Positions 43,119 to 51,997 of a DNA stretch of 64,000 nt are shown here, one piece after another. The stretch's first letter is position 1, and every line of letters starts with the position of its first letter. The notes beneath the pieces are model-generated. The model had not been told where the DNA came from. It made no database searches and saw only the letters and a program-made list of their open reading frames with translations. Origin of the DNA: Duganella sp. BJB476 (GTDB taxonomy: Bacteria > Pseudomonadota > Gammaproteobacteria > Burkholderiales > Burkholderiaceae_D); the NCBI RefSeq assembly GCF_003416895.1, contig NZ_QVIO01000007.1:305610-369609 (forward strand), written 5' to 3'. The translations under genes were made by a program, and so were the position numbers.

Positions 43119-43729
43119 CAGTGGCTGACCTTTTTACGCAAGCGGAACACGGCAAGGTCGCCGCGCAGGTTGGGCAGGAACGAGACGCGTTGGCCTTCGG
43201 CCAGCGCCACGCATTCGATCACTTCCAGTCCGCATTCTTCGGCCAGGTCGCGGAAATCGGTGATGGTGGCGCAACGCATATTCGGCGTGTCGTACCACTC
43301 GTACGGCAGCGATTCCGACACCGGCATGCGGCCTTTCAGCAAGGCCACGCGGTGCGGCCAGTAGGCGAAGTTGGGGAACGATACGATCGCCTCTTTGCCA
43401 ACGCGGACGATGTCGCGCAACAGCGGCTCCACATGTTTCATCATCTGCAGCGACGACAGGCACAGCACCGTGTCGAAGCTGTTGTCGCCGAACAGGGCCA
43501 GGCCGTTCTCCATGTCCTGCTGGATCACGCGCACGCCGCGTTTGGTGGAGTCGAGCACCTTGTCGTCGGCGATCTCGATGCCGTAGCCGCTGCACTGCTT
43601 GTCGCTTTGCAGGTAGTCCATCATCACGCCGTCGCCGCAGCCGACGTCGAGCACGTGTGCATTCTTCGGCACCCAGTGGGCGATGAAGGCCAGGTCCGGC
43701 CGGGCGCTGCTTAAATCGTTGAAGTTCAT
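43118..43729 (-). CDS. metW: Methionine biosynthesis protein MetW
   Basis: 203 residues from the ATG at 43729. A SAM-methyltransferase-like fold with VLDVGCGDGVMMDYL (about residues 26-40). MetW acts with MetX in homoserine acylation in several proteobacteria. In this family it lacks a known methyl acceptor. It follows metX with a four-base overlap, so the pair is co-translated. Confidence 0.95.
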   Translation of the reverse strand: MNFNDLSSARPDLAFIAHWVPKNAHVLDVGCGDGVMMDYLQSDKQCSGYGIEIADDKVLDSTKRGVRVIQQDMENGLALFGDNSFDTVLCLSSLQMMKHVEPLLRDIVRVGKEAIVSFPNFAYWPHRVALLKGRMPVSESLPYEWYDTPNMRCATITDFRDLAEECGLEVIECVALAEGQRVSFLPNLRGDLAVFRLRKKVSH

Positions 43730-44874
43730 CCTGCGTCCTTTATTTCGTTCCACACCTGATCGTAGTAGGCGCGCACCAGGTTCATGTAGCGCGGATCTTC
43801 CAGCAGGAAGGCGTCGTGGCCGTGCGGCGCATCGATCTCCGCGTAGGTGACCTGGCGGCGGTTGCAGATCAGCGCCTTGACGATCTCCTGGCTGCGCTCC
43901 GGCGAGAAGCGCCAGTCGGTGGTAAACGAGGCCAGGAAGAACTTGGCCTTGGTGCCGGCCAGAGTCCTGGCCAGGTCGCCACCGTGCGCGCGCGCCGGGT
44001 CGAAGTAATCGAGCGCCTTGGTGATCAGCAGGTAGGTGTTGGCGTCGAAGTATTCGCTGAACTTGTCGCCCTGGTAGCGCAGGTAGGATTCGATTTCGAA
44101 GTCGACGCCGAAGCCGAACTTGTAGTCGCCCGCCTCCGCGGCATCCCTCAGCTTGCGGCCGAACTTCTCGGCCATGTCGTCGTCCGACAGATAGGTGATG
44201 TGGCCGACCATGCGCGCCACGCGCAGGCCGTTCTTCGGCACCACGCCGTGTTCATAGAAGTCGCCGCCGCGATAGTCGGGATCGGACAGGATGGCCTGGC
44301 GGGCGACATCGTTGAAGGCGATGTTCTGCGCCGACAGCTTGGCGGTGGAAGCGATCACCACGCAGTGACGCAAACGGTCCGGGTACATGATGGACCAGGC
44401 CAGCGCCTGCATGCCGCCCAGCGAACCGCCCATGACGGCGGCGAACTGCGTGATGCCCAGTTGATCGGCCAGGCGCGCCTGGGCATGGACCCAGTCCTCC
44501 ACCGTGACGACCGGGAAGGCCGCGCCGTACTGCTTGCCGGTGGCGGGATTGATGTGCATGGGCCCGGTCGAGCCGAAGCAGGAACCCAGGTTGTTGATGC
44601 CGATGGCGAAGAACTGGTCGGTGTCGAGCGGCTTGCCGGGACCGACCATATTGTCCCACCAGCCCAGGCTTTTCGGCTGGCCTTCATATTCGCCGGCCAC
44701 GTGGTGCGAGGCGTTGAGCGCGTGGCAGACCAGCACCGCGTTCGATTTGTCGGCATTGAGGGTGCCGTAGGTTTCATACATCAACATGTAGTCGTGCAGC
44801 GACGCGCCGCTTTGCAGCGGCAGCGGCTGCGCAAAATGCATGGTTTGCGGAGTAACGTATCCTAAGGATGGCAT
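43726..44874 (-). CDS. metX: Homoserine O-acetyltransferase/succinyltransferase MetX
   Basis: 382 residues. The alpha/beta-hydrolase nucleophile is in GGSLGGMQAL (Ser near residue 145), and the catalytic Asp and His lie near DWRF and DAPHGHDAF in the C-terminal part. It acylates homoserine, the first committed step of methionine synthesis. In MetXs paired with MetW the acyl donor is often succinyl-CoA. The donor cannot be read here. The start ATG gives the usual PSLGYVTPQ N-terminus, and the 77 bases upstream hold a hairpin and an AT-rich TATAAA at 44886-44891. Confidence 0.95.
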   Translation of the reverse strand: MPSLGYVTPQTMHFAQPLPLQSGASLHDYMLMYETYGTLNADKSNAVLVCHALNASHHVAGEYEGQPKSLGWWDNMVGPGKPLDTDQFFAIGINNLGSCFGSTGPMHINPATGKQYGAAFPVVTVEDWVHAQARLADQLGITQFAAVMGGSLGGMQALAWSIMYPDRLRHCVVIASTAKLSAQNIAFNDVARQAILSDPDYRGGDFYEHGVVPKNGLRVARMVGHITYLSDDDMAEKFGRKLRDAAEAGDYKFGFGVDFEIESYLRYQGDKFSEYFDANTYLLITKALDYFDPARAHGGDLARTLAGTKAKFFLASFTTDWRFSPERSQEIVKALICNRRQVTYAEIDAPHGHDAFLLEDPRYMNLVRAYYDQVWNEIKDAG

Positions 44875-44919
44875 GTGGTTTAATTTTTATAGGGGTCGGC
44901 CCCGCGGGCCATCTATCAA

Positions 44920-44946
44920 GGTGGGACCGCGAGGATGGGTCCCACC
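44920..44946 (-). other. Hairpin just downstream of ptsI
   Basis: A nine-base perfect stem (GGTGGGACC with GGTCCCACC) around a nine-base loop, starting six bases after the ptsI stop. No T run follows on the minus strand, so it may be a Rho-dependent or 3'-stabilising element between ptsI and metX rather than a full intrinsic terminator. Confidence 0.5.
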
Positions 44947-44951
44947 ACTTA

Positions 44952-46739
44952 CTACATCAACTGCAATTGTTCGACCGCGTCTGCAATTACATTTGGTTCC
45001 ATCGAGCGCATGATCTTGCGGGTTTGCGGCATGATGCGCGCAAGGTCGCTGTTCAGGATTTCCTGCTTGACCGACAGCAGCTGCGCCGGGTGCATCGAGA
45101 ATTCGCGCAAACCCATGCCCAGCAGCAGGCGCGTGAGCTTGATATCGCCCGCCATCTCGCCGCATACGGCCACGTCGATCCCGGCTTTATGCCCGGCCGC
45201 AATCGTCATCGAGATCAATTGCAGCACAGCCGGATGCAGCGGATTGTAAAGGTGTGCGACCTCATAATCAACCCGGTCGATCGCCAGCGTGTACTGGATC
45301 AGGTCATTGGTGCCGATCGACAGGAAGTCCATGCGCTTGACGAACATCGGCAGCGCCAGCGCGGCGGCCGGGATTTCGATCATGGCGCCGACGTCGACAT
45401 CGTCGTCGAACTTGATGTTCTGCTCGCGCAGCTCGGCCTTGGCCTGGGCGATCATGGCCAGCGACTGGTCGATCTCGAAGGCGTGCGCCAGCATCGGGAT
45501 CAGGATGCGCACCTTGCCGAATGCCGACGCGCGCAGGATGGCGCGCAGCTGGGTCAGGAAGATCTGCGGCTCGGCCAAGCAGTAGCGGATCGCCCGCAGG
45601 CCCAGCGCCGGATTGAGCGCGGTGTGCTCGGTCTGGTCGAGCGGCTTGTCGGCGCCGATGTCGAGCGTGCGGATGGTCACCGGCCGGCCCTTCATCGCCA
45701 CCACGGCCTTTTTGTACTGTTCGAACTGCTCGTCCTCGGACGGGATGCGGCTGTTGCGGCCCATGAACAGGAACTCGGAGCGGAACAGGCCGACGCCGTT
45801 GGCGCCCGCCTCCATCGCGGCCGGGCAATCGTCCGGCAGTTCGATGTTCGCCATCAGCATGATCTCGACGCCGTCCTTGGTGATGGCCGGGGTTTTCTTG
45901 AGCTTCTGCAGCTTCTTGCGGGCGCGGGCGGCGGCGCCCTGGCGTTCGCGGTACTGCTCCAGCACCAGCGCGCTCGGGTTGGCGATCACCACGCCGGCGT
46001 CGCCGTCGATGATCAGCCAGTCGTCCTGCTCGATCAGGGTCGAGGCGCCGGACATGCCCACCGCCGCCGGGATGTCCAGGCTGCGGGCGACGATGGCCGT
46101 GTGCGAGTTCTGGCCGCCGACGTCGGTGACGAAGCCGATGAAGGAACGGTCGCGGAACTGCAGCATGTCGGCCGGCGAAATGTCGTGGGCGACGATGATC
46201 ATCTGCGCCTGGAAGCCGTCCTCGCCGGTGGTGGCGGGCAGGATCTGGGCGGTGCCCATCAACACCTTCAGCACGCGCTCGGCGACCTGCTGGATGTCGG
46301 CCTTGCGCTCGCGCAGATAGGGGTCTTCGATTTCGTCGAACTGCGCCGACAGCTCGTCGATCTGGGTCAGCAGCGCCCATTCGGCGTTGTAGTGGCGGGT
46401 GCGGATGATGTCCAGCGGCGCTTCCGAGATCATCGGGTCGGACAGGATCAGCGCATGGACGTCGATGAAGGCGCCCAGTTCGGTCGGCGCATCCTTCGGC
46501 AGTTCGTTCCACAGCGTCTGCAGCTCCTTGTGCACCTGCACCAGCGCCTGCTGCAGGCGCGATACTTCGGCCTCCAGGTGCTCTTCCGCCACCAGGTAGT
46601 GCTTGACGTCCAGCGCCGCCGGCGCCAGCTTGTGGGCGCGGCCGATGGCGATGCCGCGCGACACCGGGATGCCATGCAGCGTGAAGGAAGCCATGGCCGG
46701 GCCGGTGGGGGTGCGGGGACGGCTGCGTTCCGCAGGCAT
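44952..46739 (-). CDS. ptsI: Phosphoenolpyruvate-protein phosphotransferase (enzyme I)
   Basis: About 595 residues from the ATG at 46739. An internal ATG at 46694 is also possible and starts directly at SFTLHGIPVSRG. The N-terminal domain carries the phospho-accepting His in GGQNSHTAIVAR, and the C-terminal domain the PEP-site arginines and the Cys in VCGEMAGD. Enzyme I passes phosphate from PEP to HPr. It overlaps the ptsH stop (TAATG). Confidence 0.96.
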   Translation of the reverse strand: MPAERSRPRTPTGPAMASFTLHGIPVSRGIAIGRAHKLAPAALDVKHYLVAEEHLEAEVSRLQQALVQVHKELQTLWNELPKDAPTELGAFIDVHALILSDPMISEAPLDIIRTRHYNAEWALLTQIDELSAQFDEIEDPYLRERKADIQQVAERVLKVLMGTAQILPATTGEDGFQAQMIIVAHDISPADMLQFRDRSFIGFVTDVGGQNSHTAIVARSLDIPAAVGMSGASTLIEQDDWLIIDGDAGVVIANPSALVLEQYRERQGAAARARKKLQKLKKTPAITKDGVEIMLMANIELPDDCPAAMEAGANGVGLFRSEFLFMGRNSRIPSEDEQFEQYKKAVVAMKGRPVTIRTLDIGADKPLDQTEHTALNPALGLRAIRYCLAEPQIFLTQLRAILRASAFGKVRILIPMLAHAFEIDQSLAMIAQAKAELREQNIKFDDDVDVGAMIEIPAAALALPMFVKRMDFLSIGTNDLIQYTLAIDRVDYEVAHLYNPLHPAVLQLISMTIAAGHKAGIDVAVCGEMAGDIKLTRLLLGMGLREFSMHPAQLLSVKQEILNSDLARIMPQTRKIMRSMEPNVIADAVEQLQLM

Positions 46740-47008
46740 TACTCGCCTTCGCCGAACTTGTCGTTGACCAGCGCCGTCAGCGCGGCGATGCAATCGCCCT
46801 CATCGGCGCCATCGGCTTCCAGCGTGACCTTGGCGCCCTTGCCAGCGGCCAGCATCATCACGCCCATGATGGACTTGGCGTTAATGCGGCGCGCGTTGCG
46901 GGTCAGCCAGACGTCGCTTTGAAATTTTGCTGCCAGTTGGGTGAATTTGGCGGAGGCACGCGCATGCAAACCAAGCTTGTTGATAATCTCAAGTTCTTGT
47001 TGAATCAT
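46739..47008 (-). CDS. ptsH: Phosphocarrier protein HPr
   Basis: 89 residues. His15 in GLHARAS is the enzyme I acceptor, and Ser46 in NAKSIMGVM is the site of HPr kinase. Both are conserved, so regulation by an HPr kinase is possible, although its gene is not in the window. It lies between EIIA and ptsI. Confidence 0.98.
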   Translation of the reverse strand: MIQQELEIINKLGLHARASAKFTQLAAKFQSDVWLTRNARRINAKSIMGVMMLAAGKGAKVTLEADGADEGDCIAALTALVNDKFGEGE

Positions 47009-47058
47009 TTTTCTTTTGTCTCAATCAGAAATGCGCACTGCAAAAAATAATTCCGGAG

Positions 47059-47466
47059 TCAGGATTGCCCGACCCGGATTCGGTTATCGACGCGCACTGC
47101 CCCACTCTGCGCGCCGGCCAGGGCCATTTCTACCACCACGTCCAGCACGTCGCGGCGGTAGGTGATGGCGCGCAGCAGCATCGGCAAACTGATGCCTGCG
47201 ATCACCTCCACCCGGCCGGCGTCCGCCAGGCGGTTACAGCAATTGGCGGGCGTGCCGCCTTTGACGTCGGTGATGACCAGCACCCCGTCGCCGTCGTCGA
47301 GACGCTTGATCGCCGCCGCCGCCAGTGCCTGGACTTCGCCGAGGTCCTGGTCGGCGATCACGTCGATCGCCTCCAGCCGCTCGGTGGGACCACGGAACAC
47401 ATGGGCGCAGGCGGCAATGAAGGCCTGTCCCAGTGGTGCGTGCGTCATAAGCAGTATGCCAACCAT
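47059..47466 (-). CDS. PTS system mannose-type EIIA component
   Basis: 135 residues of the EIIA-Man (ManX) family. The phospho-acceptor His is residue 9 in GILLMTHAPLG, and DVKGGTPANCCNRL is the typical loop. The ATG at 47466 gives the usual family start; an ATG-like codon 16 residues upstream is not needed. No EIIB, IIC or IID is present. With ptsH and ptsI it looks like a regulatory phosphorelay. Confidence 0.92.
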   Translation of the reverse strand: MVGILLMTHAPLGQAFIAACAHVFRGPTERLEAIDVIADQDLGEVQALAAAAIKRLDDGDGVLVITDVKGGTPANCCNRLADAGRVEVIAGISLPMLLRAITYRRDVLDVVVEMALAGAQSGAVRVDNRIRVGQS

Positions 47467-47526
47467 ATTCTTAAACCGCCAGTGAGCGCGGACGTTTTTT
47501 GACGTCCGACGCAAGTTAATTGTTAG

Positions 47527-48474
47527 TTATTTGCCCTGCACGGCCGCTTCGACGGCGTCGACGAACATCGCCGCCACCTGGAAGCCCGTTTGCTGGGTGA
47601 TTTCCTGGAAGCAGGTTGGACTGGTGACGTTCACTTCCGTTAAGCAATCACCAATAACGTCTAATCCTACCAGCAACAAGCCACGGGCGGCCAGTATCGG
47701 ACCCAGGGTATTGGCAATTTCATAGTCGCGTTCGGTCAGCGGCTGGGCTACGCCGACGCCGCCGGCCGCCAGGTTGCCGCGCACTTCGCCGTTCTGCGGG
47801 ATGCGCGCCAGCGCGAACGGCACCGGCTTGCCGGCGATGACCAGGATGCGCTTGTCGCCCTTGACGATCTCGGGAATATAACGCTGCACCATGATGGTGC
47901 GGGCGCCGTTGTCGGTCAGCGTTTCGATGATGGACCCCAGGTTCATGCCGTCGGCCGTCACGCGGAACACGCCGGCGCCGCCCATGCCGTCCAGCGGCTT
48001 GAGGATGATGTCGCCATGGTGTTTCTGGAAGGCGCGGATGCGCGCTTCGTCGGCCGTCACCAGGGTCGGCGAGGTGAACTGGCTGAACTGGGCGATGGAC
48101 AGCTTTTCATTGTGGTCGCGGATCGCCGCCGGCTTGTTGAACACCTTGGCGCCCTGCTTTTCGGCCAACTCCAGCAGGTAGGTGCCGTAGATGTACTCCA
48201 TGTCGAATGGAGGATCCTTGCGCTGGATGATGGCGTCGAACTCGCCCAGGTTGGTTTCGTGGGACGGCGCCGCGCGATACCAGTCGTGGCTGTCGCCGGT
48301 GATGGTGATCTCGGCCGCGTTGGCGTAGACCACGCCGCTGTCCAGCGCCATGTCTTTTTGCTCGAAGGCGTAGACGGTGTGGCCACGCTTGGCCGCTTCC
48401 ACCATCATGGCGTAGGTCGAATCCTTGTAGGTTTTGAAGCTGGCCAAGGGATCGGCGAGGAAAGCTATTTTCAT
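47527..48474 (-). CDS. gshB: Glutathione synthase
   Basis: 315 residues from the ATG at 48474, the family's length. It joins gamma-glutamylcysteine and glycine. ATP-grasp features: FADPLASFKTYKDST start, IILKPLDGMGGAGVFR and EVNVTSPTCFQEI near the end. An ATG four codons upstream (48486) is less likely. It follows gshA by 85 bases. Confidence 0.97.
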   Translation of the reverse strand: MKIAFLADPLASFKTYKDSTYAMMVEAAKRGHTVYAFEQKDMALDSGVVYANAAEITITGDSHDWYRAAPSHETNLGEFDAIIQRKDPPFDMEYIYGTYLLELAEKQGAKVFNKPAAIRDHNEKLSIAQFSQFTSPTLVTADEARIRAFQKHHGDIILKPLDGMGGAGVFRVTADGMNLGSIIETLTDNGARTIMVQRYIPEIVKGDKRILVIAGKPVPFALARIPQNGEVRGNLAAGGVGVAQPLTERDYEIANTLGPILAARGLLLVGLDVIGDCLTEVNVTSPTCFQEITQQTGFQVAAMFVDAVEAAVQGK

Positions 48475-48559
48475 GGGCGCATCCATTCTGGGTAATGCCT
48501 GATTTTAGCCGAGATTCGCCTGCGGCACCGGGGAGCGGACCAGGCCGCTCCCATGGGAC

Positions 48560-49861
48560 TTAGTAGACTTCCGGATTCGGATCGGTGCGTTCCATTTCCA
48601 GCGACGCCGCCAGCAAGGCCAGCCGCGCCACCACGCCGTAGACGTAGAAACGGTTCGGCGCCGCCGTGCCCGGCTTGGCCTTCAGGTCCGGCACCGCGTG
48701 CTGCTGGGCAAAAGCCAGCGGCACGTACTGCGAACCGGGTGCGTTGAGATTCTGGTCGATGCCCTTTTCCGCGTGCACGCGGTAGAAACCGCCCACCACG
48801 TAGCGGTCGATCATGTAGACCACCGGCTCAGCCACGGCGTCCTTGATGCTCTCGAAGGTCGGCACGCCTTCCTGGATGATAAAGTCGGTCACTTCCTTGC
48901 CATCCTTGATGACGATCATCTTGTCGCGCTGGGCCTGGCTCAAGTCCTTGATTTCGCTGGAATCCTTGATCGTCAGGATGCTGGTGCCGTAAGTTCCGGC
49001 GTCCGGCTTGACGATCACGAAGGGCTTCTGGTCCTTGATGCCGTATTCCTTGTACTTCTTCTTGATCTTGGACAGAAGCGCGTCGATATTCGCGGCCAGG
49101 CAGTCGTAGCCCTCGCCGGTGCGGAAATTGACGGCGTCGCACTTGGCGTGGAAGGGGTTGAGCATCCACGGATCGACGCCGATCAGCTTGCCGAACTTCT
49201 TGACCACCTCGTCGTAGGCGTTCATGTGGTTGCCCTTGCGGCGCACGGCCCAGCCGGCATGCAGCGGCGGCAGCAGGCTTTGCTCGTGGATGTTCTGCAA
49301 AATGTCAGGAATGCCGGCCGACAGGTCGTTGTTCAGCAAGATCGTGCAGGGATCGAAATCCTTCAGGCCCACGCGGCGGCCGTTGGCCGAACGCACCAGC
49401 GGCTCGACCACCAGCATATTGCCGTCCGGCAAAGCCAGCGGGGTCGGCTGGGTGATTTCCGGCGACAGCGAACCCAGGCGCACGTGCAAGCCGGTCTGGC
49501 GGAAGATCTGCATCAGCCGCGCGACGTTTTGCCAGTAGGTCGGATGGCGCTGGGTCACTTCCGGAATCAGCAGCAGGTTGCGGGCGTCAGGGCAGTACTT
49601 GTCGATGGCGGCCATGGCGGCCTGCACCGACAATGGCAGCATTTCCGTCGCCAGATGGTTGAAGCCGCCGGGGAACAGATTGGTGTCGACCGGCGCCAGC
49701 TTGTAGCCGGCATTGCGCATATCGACCGAGCAATAGAACGGCGGCGTGTGCTCCTGCCACTCCAGGCGGAACCAGCGCTCAATGGCCGGCGTTGCAGCCA
49801 GGATCTTTTCTTCGAGGTCGAGCAGCGGTCCGGTCAGGGCCGTGACGAGGTGGGGAACCAT
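48560..49861 (-). CDS. gshA: Glutamate--cysteine ligase (proteobacterial ATP-grasp-like type)
   Basis: 433 residues from the ATG at 49861, preceded by a strong TTAAGGAAG site. This is the betaproteobacterial/alphaproteobacterial type that differs from E. coli GshA, with VDTNLFPGGFNHL, CTILLNNDLSAGIPDIL, VIVKPDAGTYGTSI and YMIDRYVVGGFYRVH. It catalyses the first step of glutathione synthesis. Its promoter must lie in the 110 bases between it and the amtB terminator. Confidence 0.95.
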   Translation of the reverse strand: MVPHLVTALTGPLLDLEEKILAATPAIERWFRLEWQEHTPPFYCSVDMRNAGYKLAPVDTNLFPGGFNHLATEMLPLSVQAAMAAIDKYCPDARNLLLIPEVTQRHPTYWQNVARLMQIFRQTGLHVRLGSLSPEITQPTPLALPDGNMLVVEPLVRSANGRRVGLKDFDPCTILLNNDLSAGIPDILQNIHEQSLLPPLHAGWAVRRKGNHMNAYDEVVKKFGKLIGVDPWMLNPFHAKCDAVNFRTGEGYDCLAANIDALLSKIKKKYKEYGIKDQKPFVIVKPDAGTYGTSILTIKDSSEIKDLSQAQRDKMIVIKDGKEVTDFIIQEGVPTFESIKDAVAEPVVYMIDRYVVGGFYRVHAEKGIDQNLNAPGSQYVPLAFAQQHAVPDLKAKPGTAAPNRFYVYGVVARLALLAASLEMERTDPNPEVY

Positions 49862-49971
49862 GATTACTTCCTTAAATGATGCGGGAGGACGACCCTCCAG
49901 GCACACAGAACATCAGATATTACCGTGCAGATACCCCAAATCGGGGCGAAAACCCTATTTTAAAGGCGGGA

Positions 49972-50001
49972 AATAAAAAAAGCGCCTCTTTTGGAGGCGC
50001 T
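49972..50001 (-). terminator. Rho-independent terminator of the porin-glnK-amtB operon
   Basis: The stem AGCGCCTC/GAGGCGCT with a five-base loop is followed on the minus strand by a run of T (plus-strand A's 49972-49980). It lies about 70 bases beyond the amtB stop. Confidence 0.88.
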
Positions 50002-50008
50002 TCCCGGT

Positions 50009-50028
50009 GGGCCCGCCGCAGCGGGCCC
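50009..50028 (-). other. Second hairpin before the amtB terminator
   Basis: GGGCCCGC paired with GCGGGCCC around CGCA. It sits between amtB and its terminator and may stabilise the 3' end. Confidence 0.55.
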
Positions 50029-50067
50029 GCACAACATTAGCAATTAAGCATAGGTTTAAGCGTGAGG

Positions 50068-51639
50068 TTAAGCGTGATAGGCGGACTCGCCATGGCTGGT
50101 GATGTCCAGGCCTTCGCGCTCCTGCTCTTCCGGCACGCGCAGACCGATGACGATGTCGACCAGCTTGTAGGCGATCAGCGAAACCAGGCCCGACCAGAGG
50201 ATGGTGGTGACGATGGCCGTGCCCTGGATCGTCACTTGGCTGACGATCGAGTATGGATCGGCCGACATCTTGTTGGTGACGTAGTCGAAGATGCCCTGGC
50301 CACCCAGCGATGGCGAAGCGAACACGCCGGTCAGCAGCGCACCCAGGATACCGCCGACGCCGTGCACGCCGAACACGTCCAGCGAATCGTCGGCGCCCAG
50401 CAGGCGTTTCAGGCCGTTCACGCCCCACAGGCAGACGACACCGGCCAGCAGGCCCATGATCAGCGCGCCCATCGGACCGACGTAGCCGCAAGCCGGGGTG
50501 ATGGCCACCAGGCCGGCGACGGCGCCCGAAGCGGCACCCAGCATCGAAGGCTTGCCTTTGACGATCCACTCGCCCAGCAGCCAGGACATGGTGGCGGCGG
50601 CGGTAGCCAGCAGCGTGTTGACGAAGGCCAGTGCGGCGACGTCGCCCGCTTCCAGTGCCGAACCGGCATTGAAACCGAACCAGCCCACCCACAGCAGCGA
50701 AGCGCCGATCATGGTCATGGTCAGCGAGTGCGGCGCCATGGATTCGCGGCCGTAGCCAACGCGTTTGCCCATCATGTAAGCACCCACCAGGCCGGCAACA
50801 GCGGCGTTGATGTGCACCACGGTGCCGCCGGCGAAGTCCAGCGCGCCTTTTTGCCACAGGAAGCCGGCTTTGGCGGTTTCGGTGGCCAGCGTCGCGGCAT
50901 CCTTGATCGCATCAGGACCGGTCCAGAACCAGACCATGTGGGCGATCGGCAGGTAAGCGAAAGTGAACCACAGCACGATGAAAGCCAGCACCGCGGTGAA
51001 CTTGGCGCGTTCGGCGAAGGAACCGACGATCAGGCCGCAGGTGATGGCGGCGAAGGTCGCCTGGAACACCACATACACGAACTCCGGAATGACCACGCCT
51101 TTGCTGAAGGTGGCGGCGGTGGCAAAGGTGGCCTTGGCCGGATCCCAGATACCGTTCAGGAACAGGCGGTCGAATTTGCCGACGAACGCGTTGCCTTCGG
51201 TGAAGGCCAGCGAGTAGCCGTACACGCACCACAGCACGATGATCAGCGCGAAGATGGTGAACACCTGCAGCAGGATGGACAGCATGTTCTTGGAACGAAC
51301 CAGGCCGCCGTAGAACAGCGCCAGGCCGGGAATCGACATCATGATGACCAGGATGGTCGAGACCATCATCCAGGCGGTGTCGCCTTTATTCGGCACGGGG
51401 GCGGCGGCCGGAGCGGCCGGGGCGGCTTCCGCCGGCGCTGCGGCGGCTGGCGCAGCGGCTGGCGCGGCGGCAGCAGGAGCGGCAACTGGAGCCGCTTCAG
51501 GCGCCGACGCGGCCGGTGCAGCAGCGGAGGCGACCGGGGCCGAAGCGGCCGGTTTGGCATCCTCGGCGTGCACCGGCGCGGACAGCGCGAACAGGATGGA
51601 TACCCCAGCCAGCAACGTTGTTATAGTTTTTTTCATCAA
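50068..51639 (-). CDS. amtB: Ammonium transporter with Ala-rich N-terminal extension
   Basis: 523 residues. A signal peptide (about 1-25) is followed by a roughly 60-residue Ala/Pro-rich stretch and then the eleven-helix Amt fold starting around residue 95. Conserved elements include TAWMMVSTILVIMMSIPGLALFYGG, GGTVVHINAAVAGL with the paired pore His region, and GFNAGSALEAG. It moves ammonia or ammonium across the inner membrane under control of GlnK, encoded just upstream. The long extension is typical of betaproteobacterial Amt but longer than in E. coli. Confidence 0.96.
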   Translation of the reverse strand: MMKKTITTLLAGVSILFALSAPVHAEDAKPAASAPVASAAAPAASAPEAAPVAAPAAAAPAAAPAAAAPAEAAPAAPAAAPVPNKGDTAWMMVSTILVIMMSIPGLALFYGGLVRSKNMLSILLQVFTIFALIIVLWCVYGYSLAFTEGNAFVGKFDRLFLNGIWDPAKATFATAATFSKGVVIPEFVYVVFQATFAAITCGLIVGSFAERAKFTAVLAFIVLWFTFAYLPIAHMVWFWTGPDAIKDAATLATETAKAGFLWQKGALDFAGGTVVHINAAVAGLVGAYMMGKRVGYGRESMAPHSLTMTMIGASLLWVGWFGFNAGSALEAGDVAALAFVNTLLATAAATMSWLLGEWIVKGKPSMLGAASGAVAGLVAITPACGYVGPMGALIMGLLAGVVCLWGVNGLKRLLGADDSLDVFGVHGVGGILGALLTGVFASPSLGGQGIFDYVTNKMSADPYSIVSQVTIQGTAIVTTILWSGLVSLIAYKLVDIVIGLRVPEEQEREGLDITSHGESAYHA

Positions 51640-51647
51640 GCTTCCCC

Positions 51648-51986
51648 TTAAAGAGCTTCGTTGCCGGTTTCGCCGGTACGAATGCGTATGACTTGTTCCA
51701 GGTTGTACACGAAGATTTTGCCGTCGCCGATTTTGCCGGTGCGGGCAGCGCCTTCGATCGCTTCTATCGCTTGCTCGACGATGGAATCGTCCACCGCCGC
51801 TTCGATCTTGGTCTTGGGCAGGAAGTCCACCACGTATTCCGCACCGCGGTACAGCTCGGTGTGGCCTTTCTGGCGACCGAAGCCTTTGACCTCGGTCACG
51901 GTGATGCCTTGCACGTTGATCGCCGACAGGGCCTCGCGGACCTCGTCGAGCTTGAACGGCTTGATAATGGCGGTAATCATTTTCAT
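51648..51986 (-). CDS. glnK: Nitrogen regulatory PII protein
   Basis: 112 residues, the exact PII length. The T-loop has the uridylylation Tyr51 in GHTELYRGAEYVVDFLPK, and the B-loop TGKIGDGKIF binds ATP. PII proteins sense ADP/ATP and 2-oxoglutarate and plug AmtB when nitrogen is ample. Named glnK from its position next to amtB. Eight bases separate it from amtB. Confidence 0.97.
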   Translation of the reverse strand: MKMITAIIKPFKLDEVREALSAINVQGITVTEVKGFGRQKGHTELYRGAEYVVDFLPKTKIEAAVDDSIVEQAIEAIEGAARTGKIGDGKIFVYNLEQVIRIRTGETGNEAL

Positions 51987-51997
51987 GCTGGCCTCGC

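Noticed and set aside
44886..44891. TATAAA just before metX as a promoter
   Set aside because: It would place the start of transcription only about five bases from the ATG and has no -35 at a normal distance, so it would need a leaderless message. Not convincing.
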